This document shows positions 31,320 to 39,360 of a stretch of DNA of 43,247 bases, piece after piece; the first letter of the stretch is position 1, and the number at the start of each line of letters is the position of its first letter. The notes beneath the pieces are model-generated. The model saw only the letters and a program-made list of their open reading frames with translations, made no database searches and had not been told where the DNA came from. The position numbers were made by a program, and so were the translations under genes. Location: the NCBI GenBank assembly GCA_026393175.1, contig JAPLAT010000097.1:1-43247 (forward strand), read 5' to 3'. This DNA is from Pseudonocardiales bacterium (lineage in GTDB: Bacteria > Actinomycetota > Actinomycetes > Mycobacteriales > Pseudonocardiaceae).

Positions 31320-33178
31320 CGCGGGACTCCCGGAGTGCTGTCGGCGGGGCGGTTGACGGGGTTGTCGGGGCCGAGGGCCGCGACGGCCGAGCGCCGCAGC
31401 TCGCTCAGAGCGGTGTCGGCGTAGGCGGCGATGTCGGTGTGGTGGTGTTCGCGGTACCAGGGATGGAGCCGGCCGAGGGCGGCCTTGCGGCCGGTGGTGA
31501 GCAGGACGGCGTGGTCGCGGGTGATCGCGCGCAGGGCGGAGGCGGGCAGGATCGGTTCGCGGGCCCGGGCGTACTGCCGGGACACGCGGGTGCGGTCGAC
31601 GCTGGTGGAGACGCGTTCGACGTGGTGGTCGCCGATCAGTCCGGAGAGGCGTTGCAGGAAGGCGTGGTCGTCGACGCCGGCGCCGACGAGCTTGACGGTG
31701 GCCGCGGACCAGAGGGCCTGCATGCCCTGCTCGCCCCAGACCCCGGCGCCCTGCTGGTAGCTCTGCAGCATAGTGAGGACCTGGATGCCGCGTGAGCCGT
31801 AGTGGCTGTAGAGCTGGGGCAGGGCGCGGATGGGGCAGATGTTGGCAGCCTCGTCGAGAACGGCGACGACGGGTGGTTCGAGCCGTCCGCCTTCGGCCTG
31901 GGCGAGGAGTTCGGCGATCTCCAGGACGCGGTCGACCAGGGCGGTGACGACGGGTGCGGCGGTGCCGGCGCCCTCCTTGGACAGCAGGTGCAGGGTGGCG
32001 GGGCCGCGGCGGGCGGCGGCGAGCAGGTCCCACAGGTCCAGCTCGACGGGCCCGGCGCCGTCGGCCGGCGGGGTGCGCCAGGTGTCGGGCGGGGTGATCC
32101 AGCGCATGATCCGCTCGCTGGTCAGGGCCTTGGTGGCGGTGCGGGCGGTCTGGTAGATGCCCTTGGTGGTGACGTCGGCGCCGGTGAGGGTGGCCTCGAG
32201 GTCGGCGGCCTCGGTGGCGGCGCCGGCGTGGTCGAGGGCGGCGATGGCGCCGCGCTGGCCGGGTTGCAGCCAGTCCACGACCTGGCGCATCGACCCGCCG
32301 GAGACGGCGGCGGCGAGCAGGGTGGCGGTGAGGATCTGCTCGGCGGCGGCGTGGAAGAAGGGGTCCTTGCGCTCGCCGGCGATGGTGCCGACGAAGTGCC
32401 CGGCGAGGCGGGCGGCGGCCTCGACGCGCTCGGCGGGGTCGGCGTCGGCGATGGAGCGCAGGGGGTTCCACCACCAGTGCTGCGGGGCGTGGGCGATGCG
32501 CTGGGGGTCGAAGGTCCACACCGGCCCGGCGACGCCGCGCATGCCGGTGGTCAGCGCCCACAGGTCGGCCTTGTTGCTGGTGGCGACGGCGAGGCCGGGG
32601 GCGGCGAGGACGGTCGGCACGGCGATGGCGCTGGTCTTGTTCGACCGGGGCCCCATGACGACCAGCGCGACGTCCTCCCACGACATCGACACCGGCCGAC
32701 CGTCGACCGACAGCAGGCGCAGCCCCGCCCCATCGTCGTCGAGGTCCGCGGCGGCCGGGCGCAGCGTCCGGGCCCGGGCGAGGGCCCTCGCGCCGGTGAG
32801 GTCGCCGAGTTCGTGACGGCGCAGCAGCGACCGCCGAGGAACCCCCGGCTCGTGCAGTCGTCCGATCCCGATCGCGGCGGCGACGACTGCGGCGATCTCG
32901 ACCACCACGGTGGCGGCGAGGACGAGGTGGAACACCGGCTCGCTGGCGCCCGGGGCGAGCACCGCGCCCGGCCCGTCACGCAGCAGCACCACCACCGAGC
33001 CCGGGTCGAGGCCGCCGCCCGGGGCGGTGGACCGGGCCGGCGTCCAGTGGCCGGTGCCGACCGTGGCGGCCAGCCCGGCCGCCAGCCACACGTCGGCGAC
33101 CAGCGCGGCTGCGGCGGCCATGGCACCGAGCAGCAGCAGCGGTGCGGCTGCTCCACGCAGGGGCGCCGTGCTCGTCAC
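31316..33178 (-). CDS. TraG/VirD4-like type IV coupling protein
   Basis: A 620-residue coupling ATPase that docks the relaxase-DNA complex and pumps DNA through the channel. Two N-terminal membrane regions (~10-42 and 82-106), a P-loop of the actinobacterial form MGPRSNKTS (175-183), Walker B VVAVLDEAANI (437-447) and the VLTMLQSYQQGAGVWGEQG region of TraG/VirD4 proteins (~461-479). Starts with GTG inside the VirB4-like stop (GTGA); its stop overlaps the DUF4913 gene. Length and motif spacing are usual for the family. Confidence 0.85.
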   Translation of the reverse strand: MTSTAPLRGAAAPLLLLGAMAAAAALVADVWLAAGLAATVGTGHWTPARSTAPGGGLDPGSVVVLLRDGPGAVLAPGASEPVFHLVLAATVVVEIAAVVAAAIGIGRLHEPGVPRRSLLRRHELGDLTGARALARARTLRPAAADLDDDGAGLRLLSVDGRPVSMSWEDVALVVMGPRSNKTSAIAVPTVLAAPGLAVATSNKADLWALTTGMRGVAGPVWTFDPQRIAHAPQHWWWNPLRSIADADPAERVEAAARLAGHFVGTIAGERKDPFFHAAAEQILTATLLAAAVSGGSMRQVVDWLQPGQRGAIAALDHAGAATEAADLEATLTGADVTTKGIYQTARTATKALTSERIMRWITPPDTWRTPPADGAGPVELDLWDLLAAARRGPATLHLLSKEGAGTAAPVVTALVDRVLEIAELLAQAEGGRLEPPVVAVLDEAANICPIRALPQLYSHYGSRGIQVLTMLQSYQQGAGVWGEQGMQALWSAATVKLVGAGVDDHAFLQRLSGLIGDHHVERVSTSVDRTRVSRQYARAREPILPASALRAITRDHAVLLTTGRKAALGRLHPWYREHHHTDIAAYADTALSELRRSAVAALGPDNPVNRPADSTPGVPR

Positions 33179-34731
33179 GTGCCCCTCCCGGTGCGGCGCC
33201 TGCGGGACGGGGGTGACGTCGCGCCTGCGGCAGGATCGGGATCGGCGCCGACCGCCCCGGCACCGGCACCCGTGAAGGCCCGGTCGGTGTCGTGCAGCGC
33301 GATCTCGCTCGGGGTGAGGGTGAGAGCGATCGGGAGACCGACGCGCTGCCCCGACTTGATCAGGTACTTGCCGCGGCCGGGGTGGCGGTGTCCGGCGTGC
33401 CAGGTGGGTGGGGCAGCCCAGGAGGTGATCAGCGCGGCTTCCCCGTCGGACAGCGAGGTGATGCGCCGGAGCCCGTCGAGCTCGGCCTCGGCCATGCCGC
33501 CCAGGACGAGGACGCCGTTGCGGGAGGCCAGGCCGCGGGCCTTCGCGCGGTCGGCCTCGGTGGGGAGGGCGTCGAGGTCGTCGAGGGAGTGGGTGACCTG
33601 GAAGGACACGATGCCGCGGTGGCGGCCGAGGCGCGTGATGCGGTCGGAGCGCTCGACCAGGCCGGGCGCGACCCGCAGGGCGCGCCACAGCTCGTCCTGG
33701 ACCTGGACGACGTTGCGCGGCCGGTCGCCGTGGGCGGTTGCGTCGGCGAGTGCGGCGGACCAGGCCCACGAGCACAGCATCGCTGCCGCGACCACGTCGT
33801 CGGCGTCGTCGTCGAGCGCGGAGATGTCGAGCGACAGGGCGGGGGTGTCGGGGTTGAACCGGGCGGTGGAGGGGCGGTCGAAGATGCCGCGCAGGGTCCC
33901 GTCGCACAGCAGCCCGAGTGCGTTGACCAGCGCACGGGTGGTCCGCCGGTACTCCAGGTCGTCCGCCGCCGCGGTGATCGTCATCAGCGGGGCGGCGGCG
34001 GACAGCAGGACGGCGAGGACGTCGGGGATGAGCGGCTCGCGGGCACCGGCGGTGGTCACCGCCAGGTCCAGGGCGGCGCCGAGCAGGCGGCGCTCGGTGA
34101 CGTCGGGTTCGTCACAGCGCACGATCGTGATCAGCGCCTCCAGCAGTGACAGGCGGCGGGACCGCAGGGTCTCGACCAGTCGGGTGCGCTGCTCGGCCGG
34201 GGCCCGGGTGAGCGCGGTGCGCAGGGGGCCGGCGTCGAGCGGGTTGAGGGAGTGCAGGCCGCGGCCGAGGTGCCACACCGCGCCGCCCAGCGCGGTGACG
34301 AGCGGGGTGTACTCGCCCTTGACGTCGCCGGGCACGACCGCGCGCATGCCGAAGGCGACGAGCCCGGCGAGCATCCGCTTAGTGATCGAGGACTTCCCGA
34401 TCCCGGGTTGACCCTGCACCCAGACCCCGGTGTTGGACACCAGCCCGGTCCGCAACCAGTGCGCCGGGTCCAGGCCGACGGGTTCGGCGGTGTGCAGGTG
34501 GCGTCCGACCGGGACCCCTCGGACGTCCCCGCCCGACGCGGTGGCGAACGGGAACAGCCCGCACAGCTGGCTGGTGGTCCCGGCGAACCGCGCACCGGGC
34601 TCGACGTGCCCGGCTCGTCCGCCCCCGCGGACCGGCCGTCCCCACGACCGCGGCACCGGCCCTGCGTCGCGTCCTGGAGACCCGGTGGGCGGGTCCGGTG
34701 GCCGTCCGTCGGCCGGTTCGCTGCTTCTCAT
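33175..34731 (-). CDS. VirB4-like ATPase of the conjugation apparatus
   Basis: A 518-residue ATPase, TraC/VirB4 class. Walker A GQPGIGKSS (107-115, Lys113), then VVPGDVKGEYTPLV, a Walker B region VVQVQDELWRAL and RHRGIVSFQVTHSLDDL, all normal for the C-terminal motor domain of VirB4 in actinomycetes. The separate N-terminal VirB4 domain is carried by the SCO6880-like protein encoded just upstream. ATG at 34731 with GGAGG five bases away. Disordered N-terminal 45 residues and a basic C-terminal tail. Powers assembly of the mating channel or pilus. Confidence 0.85.
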   Translation of the reverse strand: MRSSEPADGRPPDPPTGSPGRDAGPVPRSWGRPVRGGGRAGHVEPGARFAGTTSQLCGLFPFATASGGDVRGVPVGRHLHTAEPVGLDPAHWLRTGLVSNTGVWVQGQPGIGKSSITKRMLAGLVAFGMRAVVPGDVKGEYTPLVTALGGAVWHLGRGLHSLNPLDAGPLRTALTRAPAEQRTRLVETLRSRRLSLLEALITIVRCDEPDVTERRLLGAALDLAVTTAGAREPLIPDVLAVLLSAAAPLMTITAAADDLEYRRTTRALVNALGLLCDGTLRGIFDRPSTARFNPDTPALSLDISALDDDADDVVAAAMLCSWAWSAALADATAHGDRPRNVVQVQDELWRALRVAPGLVERSDRITRLGRHRGIVSFQVTHSLDDLDALPTEADRAKARGLASRNGVLVLGGMAEAELDGLRRITSLSDGEAALITSWAAPPTWHAGHRHPGRGKYLIKSGQRVGLPIALTLTPSEIALHDTDRAFTGAGAGAVGADPDPAAGATSPPSRRRRTGRGT

Positions 34732-34761
34732 CGGACCTCCGTTCGTGCGTCGTGGTGGTGG

Positions 34762-36276
34762 TCAGCGCCGGCGGCGGCTGGTGAGGTCGCCGGGGTCGAT
34801 CCCGATGCCGAGACCGGCGGCGAAGGCGGCGGCCTGGGCGCCGCGGAGGCGGCGCAGCCGGAGCTTGGCCTGGCCGGCGCGCTGCTCGACGTCGGCCACG
34901 GCGGCTGCGAGGTGGTCGTCCCGGGTGACGGTGGTCGTGACGTAGACGGTGAAGCGGCCCAGGCCCGCGCCCGCCGCCTCCTCGCGGGCAGACTGGACGG
35001 CGCGGGCGCGGTCGTCGCGTTCGCGCTGGGTCTCGTCGCGCCGGGTCCGCTCGGCCCAGGCACGACGCACCTGCCCGGAGGTGATCTCGTTCTCCACCCG
35101 CGCGGCGGCCTGCTCGGCGGGATAGGGCTGGTAGAGCCAGGTGACCCGCCGCGGGAACGCGCCAGGCGCGAGCAGCGGGGCCAGCACTGAGGCCGTGACG
35201 GCCTGGCGCGGGGCCTCCCGCAGCCCCCAGGTGACCGACAGGCCGCCCTCGTGGCGGTAGTGCTCCCACCGCTCCCGCGCCGCGACCGGGCCGGCGTCGG
35301 CCCACGCCAGCACCTCGGGAGCCTCACGATCGCGCCAGGCGTCGGGCGTGCGCCCCTCCCGGGTGGTGAGGCGGGAGAGCTCGGGGCGCACCTCCGGGTC
35401 GAAGGCGGCCCGGATCCGGCCGGCGAGCCAACCGGTGCTCGCCCGGCCCAGGATGGCGACCCCGCAGGCGGCCAGCTGGTTCTCCACGGCCGGGAGCCGC
35501 CGTCCGACCTCCACCGCCGAGGCGAGCAGGTCGGTCGGCCGGGGTGTCGCACGGTTCGGGTCGAGGCAGAGCGCGACACGGGTGTCGGTCTCCGCGGTCG
35601 TCGCCGGGGCCAGTTCGGCGAGTTCGGACATGATCCGCGCCGCCAGTGTCGGGGCGGCCGGGTCCATCGCCGCCGCAAGGTGGTCGCGCACGCTGGTGCC
35701 GCCGGTGGGGGCGGTGTCCACAGTGACCGACAGGTGCCGCACCAGCGGTGCGTAGCCGAGGTCGGCCAGCAGGGCGCCCCAGGCGGCGACCCAGCCGTCG
35801 GCCCGGTCGGGGTCGGCTAGGTCCAGGCCGATGGGGGAGCAGCGCAGGACCGCGGTCAACGTGCCGGTACGGCGGTGCCACAGCAGCGCGTGCCGCCCGC
35901 CGCGGCCGTCGTCGACCTCGACCGGGCACAGCGGCGCCAGCACGCCCGGGAGGTCCGCCCCGCGGGGATGTTCGGTCAGCACGCCGCCCGACCACTCGGT
36001 CCATCCCGCCGCCCGGGCACGGCCGAACCGTGCCCGCCGCACGACGACGTCGGCCAGGCTGATCCCGCCGACCCGCACCACCGTCGCGCCGATCACCACC
36101 GGCGATACCGCGAACAGCGGCAGCGCGGCGGGCGGGAACACCGACACAGCCAGCAGCGGCGCCAGGACCGCGCCGAACACCACGACCGTCGCCGTCGTCG
36201 ACAGCGAACCGACGCCCCAGCCCCGCTCGGCCCGCCAGTTCCCGTACAGCCGCGGGCCCGGCACCCGGTCGCTCAC
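34762..36276 (-). CDS. SCO6880-family conjugation protein
   Basis: A 504-residue protein. Two membrane helices near the N-terminus (~28-47 and 49-65, the PrgI-like part: VVVFGAVLAPLLAVSVF), a short basic cytoplasmic loop, then a large soluble domain resembling the N-terminal half of VirB4 (VRHLSVTVDTAPTGGTSVRDHL, VTWLYQPYPAEQAAARVENEI, FTVYVTTTVTRDDHLA). Typical partner of the separate motor ATPase encoded next. GTG at 36276 overlaps the VirB6-like stop. Together the two genes provide VirB3/VirB4-equivalent functions. Confidence 0.8.
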   Translation of the reverse strand: MSDRVPGPRLYGNWRAERGWGVGSLSTTATVVVFGAVLAPLLAVSVFPPAALPLFAVSPVVIGATVVRVGGISLADVVVRRARFGRARAAGWTEWSGGVLTEHPRGADLPGVLAPLCPVEVDDGRGGRHALLWHRRTGTLTAVLRCSPIGLDLADPDRADGWVAAWGALLADLGYAPLVRHLSVTVDTAPTGGTSVRDHLAAAMDPAAPTLAARIMSELAELAPATTAETDTRVALCLDPNRATPRPTDLLASAVEVGRRLPAVENQLAACGVAILGRASTGWLAGRIRAAFDPEVRPELSRLTTREGRTPDAWRDREAPEVLAWADAGPVAARERWEHYRHEGGLSVTWGLREAPRQAVTASVLAPLLAPGAFPRRVTWLYQPYPAEQAAARVENEITSGQVRRAWAERTRRDETQRERDDRARAVQSAREEAAGAGLGRFTVYVTTTVTRDDHLAAAVADVEQRAGQAKLRLRRLRGAQAAAFAAGLGIGIDPGDLTSRRRR

Positions 36277-37487
36277 TGCGGCCCACTCCCCGGAGAGGGG
36301 CCGGCGCCCGGGGCGTCCTCTACACCACCGGTCATCCCGCGACCGGCCGCGCGCACCCCGGCCGCTGCGGCGGCGCCCCCGGCCACGACCCCGCCCACCG
36401 CGCCGGCGCCCACCCCGGTCCCTGCCGCGGCGGAACCTCCGGCTGCACCGCTGGTCCTCGCGACCCCGGTCGCGGTGCCGCCGCTCGCCGCGGGGGCGGC
36501 CCCGGTCGGCATCGATGTCGGCGGGTGCTGGCCGAACCTCGCGTACGAGCCCGGCCCGTCGGCCTCCACCGCCGCGGCCCGGTCCACGGCCGACCGGCCC
36601 GGCGCGCCCGTCATCGCCACGGCGCCGACCGCGCCGAGGAACCCCGACCCGCCACCGCTCGCGCCTCCGAGCTGTGTGCCCGACCAGGCGAAGAACTTCA
36701 GCAGCACCGGCATCGCGATCACCGCGAGCAGCAGCACCATGATCCCGGTCAGCATCGGCGCCACGCCCTGGCCGCTGTTGTCCGGGCTGGAGAGGTAGGA
36801 GAAGCCGATGTAGTAGATGAATGCGGCGGCCGGCTTGTAGGCCGCCAGGGCGACGAGCCAGGCCAGGAGCTTGCCCAGCCACCCGTGGGTCGAGCGGGTC
36901 AGAGACCCCGACGCGGCGAGCGGCAGCATCGCGGCCAGGACCAGCAGACCGGCCTGACGGAGCGCCATCAGCAGCCACTGCACCAGCGACAGGACCGCGG
37001 CGATGAGCGCGACGAGCAGGACGACGAACACGCTGTCGCCCTCGCCGACGGCGAGCTGGTCCTGCAGGTACTGGGCGAAGTTCCCGACCGCGCCATCGAG
37101 CAGGTCCGCGGCGAGCGCGTCACCGGCCCGCAGCCCGATCTGCAGCGCAACGAGCCCGAACGCCGACACCGCTGCGTAGCGCACCAGCCCGGTGGCGACC
37201 ATCGCCGCGGGCTCGCCCTTGCGGGACAGGATGATGCGGACGGACTGCACGAGCACCCCGCCGACGAGGATCACCAGGATCAGCGGACGGGTCATACCCT
37301 GGGCGGCCACCACGGCGGGCGCGGTCGGGTCCACGCTGTCGGCCTCGGTCCACCACGCCGCCATCGACACCACCAGGTCCGCCGCCCCGCGGGCGACCTG
37401 GACGACCATGTCCTCGAAGGCTGACCCGATCGCCGCCCCGGCCTGGCAACCGACGTCCCACCCGCAATCCTGCGCCAGCACCGTCAC
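36273..37487 (-). CDS. VirB6/TrbL-like polytopic membrane protein
   Basis: A 404-residue protein with about six or seven membrane helices (residues ~68-88, 100-120, 152-172, 175-193, 205-230 and 240-262) and a long Gly/Ala/Thr-rich cytoplasmic or disordered tail (from ~275). This is the build of VirB6/TrbL, the channel component of the inner membrane. GTG at 37487 with GGGAGG six bases upstream; also overlaps the lipoprotein stop. The N-terminal CGWDVGCQAG has two Cys. Confidence 0.8.
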   Translation of the reverse strand: MTVLAQDCGWDVGCQAGAAIGSAFEDMVVQVARGAADLVVSMAAWWTEADSVDPTAPAVVAAQGMTRPLILVILVGGVLVQSVRIILSRKGEPAAMVATGLVRYAAVSAFGLVALQIGLRAGDALAADLLDGAVGNFAQYLQDQLAVGEGDSVFVVLLVALIAAVLSLVQWLLMALRQAGLLVLAAMLPLAASGSLTRSTHGWLGKLLAWLVALAAYKPAAAFIYYIGFSYLSSPDNSGQGVAPMLTGIMVLLLAVIAMPVLLKFFAWSGTQLGGASGGGSGFLGAVGAVAMTGAPGRSAVDRAAAVEADGPGSYARFGQHPPTSMPTGAAPAASGGTATGVARTSGAAGGSAAAGTGVGAGAVGGVVAGGAAAAAGVRAAGRGMTGGVEDAPGAGPSPGSGPQ

Positions 37488-38101
37488 CGCACACCTCCCA
37501 GCAGGTCGTAGCCGGAGGTCCCGACGTGCAGGGCCGCCCGCTGCAGCGGCACCCGCAGCCGCCAGTCGCCGTCGGCCCAGCGCAGGGTCAGGTCCATACG
37601 CGACAGGGCACCGCGCGAGCGCGTCTGCTCGGTGTCGGCGAGCAGCGACACCACCACGACCGCGCCGTCACCGTCGTCCGGATCGCCGGACAGCAGGCGG
37701 TAGTACAGGGCCCGAGGTGTCGCCGGGGCCGGCGGCGGTGCGTCCGGGGCCGGCAGGACGGCGGCGAGCCGGACCCGGGCGGCGGTGACATCGCCCCAGC
37801 ACTGCTCAGTCAGGGTCGCATCGGCGACGGCCGGGTCGGCGGCGGGACTGACCCGGGCCGCGAGATGGCTGGCCGCCAGCGCCGCGCCGAGCGCGTCGCG
37901 ACCGAACCCCGACGCCCGCCCGTCCCGCTCGACCGCGGGCCCGTGCGTGGGCGACGACGCGGCGACACCGCCGGCCACCGCTACCAGAGCCGTGTCGATC
38001 GGCGGTGCCGTCGGTGCGGCAGCGCAGCCGGTGGCCACCCCGAACGTGGCCGCGGCCGTCAGGATCGTCAGCAGGCCGGGAACAGCGCGTGGGCGGCTCA
38101 T
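37484..38101 (-). CDS. Putative lipoprotein of the conjugation operon
   Basis: A 205-residue lipoprotein: basic start, hydrophobic core and a lipobox GVATGC (Cys26). The mature part has a central ALYYRLLSGDP and a DLTLRWADGDWRLRVPL C-terminal region, an NTF2-like pattern also found in VirB8-type and Mce-associated proteins. In actinobacterial systems such exported NTF2-like proteins stand in for VirB8/TcpC, so it may be part of the channel scaffold (inference). ATG at 38101 overlaps the preceding stop (ATGA). Confidence 0.75.
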   Translation of the reverse strand: MSRPRAVPGLLTILTAAATFGVATGCAAAPTAPPIDTALVAVAGGVAASSPTHGPAVERDGRASGFGRDALGAALAASHLAARVSPAADPAVADATLTEQCWGDVTAARVRLAAVLPAPDAPPPAPATPRALYYRLLSGDPDDGDGAVVVVSLLADTEQTRSRGALSRMDLTLRWADGDWRLRVPLQRAALHVGTSGYDLLGGVR

Positions 38102-38367
38102 ATCTGGAACGCCCCCACCAGCAGCGCGGCCACTGAGGCCATCGCCAGCCCGCCAATCACCCATGCCGAGCCGGCCAGACCCTCGTAGGCGGTGGCTGAC
38201 CGGTTGCGTCGTCCGATGATCAGCATGAGCGCGCAGATGAAGATGCCGAGCAGGCCGGCGAAGACGACGCCCCACTTCATCCAGCCCAGCAGGGTGCCCG
38301 CGAGCTCGGCGAATCCGGGCGGAGCGACCGGCTCCGGGTTGGGCACCGCCATCGGTCCGAGAGTCAT
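38098..38367 (-). CDS. Small two-helix membrane protein (VirB2/TrbC-like candidate)
   Basis: An 89-residue protein with two membrane helices (residues ~28-49 and 66-87) joined by a short basic loop GRRNRSATAYEG. Size and hairpin topology are those of VirB2/TrbC pilins, though there is no clear signal peptide. Position before the VirB6-like and SCO6880-like genes also fits a channel subunit. ATG overlaps the ParA-like stop; stop overlaps the lipoprotein start. Family assignment by topology only. Confidence 0.6.
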   Translation of the reverse strand: MTLGPMAVPNPEPVAPPGFAELAGTLLGWMKWGVVFAGLLGIFICALMLIIGRRNRSATAYEGLAGSAWVIGGLAMASVAALLVGAFQI

Positions 38368-38933
38368 CGTGTCCTCCGCAAGGTGGGTCGTGACGTGGGT
38401 CGCCCGGCGGTGGGCCGGGTCGTTGACGTGAGATGGCCGCTGAGCGCGGCGAGCAGGTCCTGCGCCGCACCGGCGTAGCGGCGCAGCGGGCGCGGCAGGT
38501 CGGTGTGCGGGACCGCCAGCAGTGCGCGTGCCTCGTCCAGCGGCGCTGCAAGGTCGCGCCAGCGGCGGACGAACGGCAGTACCACGACCGCCGTGGTGTG
38601 CGGTTCGAGCAGTCTCAGCCGGGCGGTGACCGGACGGCTGGGCCCCGAGGAGTCCGCGGCGGTCACCGCCAGCACCGGCCGCCGCCCGCCAACCCGGGCC
38701 ACCAGCTGCGCCGCGTGCCCGGCGCGGACCAGGGAGTCTCCGGTCGCCCGGCACACCAGCACGTCGACCGCGCGGCCGACGAACACACCTCGGTCGGCCG
38801 CACCCAACGCCGCCGCGACCGTCGTCGTACCGACACCGCCGGCCACACCGGCCACCGTCGGGCGGGATCGCCGGCCCAATGGAGTTCGCGCCGACGACAC
38901 CGGCCAGGACCGCGTCCTTGACTCGCTGTCCAT
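38364..38933 (-). CDS. ParA/MinD-like protein with Lys-less P-loop, first gene of conjugation operon
   Basis: A 189-residue protein. AGGAGG upstream of ATG 38933. VAGVAGGVGTTTVAAALG (residues 28-45) is a ParA/MinD-type P-loop in which the usual GKT is GTT, so the invariant Lys is missing. The rest is short for ParA: VDVLVCRATGDSLV, then PVLAVTAADSSGPS and a helical tail. Probably a nucleotide-binding-fold scaffold that positions or regulates the conjugation machine. It heads the operon running to 30190; a divergent small gene starts at 39079. Confidence 0.65.
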   Translation of the reverse strand: MDSESRTRSWPVSSARTPLGRRSRPTVAGVAGGVGTTTVAAALGAADRGVFVGRAVDVLVCRATGDSLVRAGHAAQLVARVGGRRPVLAVTAADSSGPSRPVTARLRLLEPHTTAVVVLPFVRRWRDLAAPLDEARALLAVPHTDLPRPLRRYAGAAQDLLAALSGHLTSTTRPTAGRPTSRPTLRRTR

Positions 38934-39078
38934 CCACCGCACCTCCTCACCTCGAGGACGGTGGCTGGCGGACGCGGCGGCCCGGTGGTCACCCGTGATC
39001 GCCCTGCTCAGCGGCGCTACGGCCTGCCCGCCAGCGCGTGCGACCACGCGCCCGGACAGCTCCTGACCACGACTGACC
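38934..39078. promoter_or_regulatory. Divergent promoter region of the conjugation operon
   Basis: A 145-bp gap between divergent starts at 38933 (minus) and 39079 (plus). It should hold the promoter of the transfer operon and one for the small right-hand gene. No clear -10/-35 pair or long dyad found. Confidence 0.3.
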
Positions 39079-39357
39079 ATGTCCACGACTACGCCGCGCA
39101 GAACTGTGGACGTCGACCGTTGCGGGGACGACGATGGCGTGTACCCACGACACCGGCTACAGCTGGCCTACGACCACACCGGCTACTCGATCGCCGTCCA
39201 GGAGGGGCGCACCGCCCGGGCTCAGTGTCACGAGGTCGTGTTGGCCCTCGGGCGTCTGCAGCATCGCCTCAGCAGCACGGCGACCTGCGTGCTCGTGAAG
39301 GAGCTGCGGATCGCGCGGATGGACGCGCTACGTCGGATTGTGGAGCGGATGACCTGA
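39079..39357 (+). CDS. Small hypothetical protein
   Basis: A 92-residue protein starting at ATG 39079 (alternative starts are weaker). No family recognised. Sequence has a beta-type stretch (RHRLQLAYDHTGYSIAVQEG), then two helices rich in Arg/Leu/Ala (~48-65 and 72-92). No membrane segment. Lacks a good ribosome binding site. Convergent with the 517-residue gene, three bases apart. A small DNA-binding or regulatory protein is possible; real by position and composition, function unknown. Confidence 0.45.
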   Translation: MSTTTPRRTVDVDRCGDDDGVYPRHRLQLAYDHTGYSIAVQEGRTARAQCHEVVLALGRLQHRLSSTATCVLVKELRIARMDALRRIVERMT

Positions 39358-39360
39358 TTG

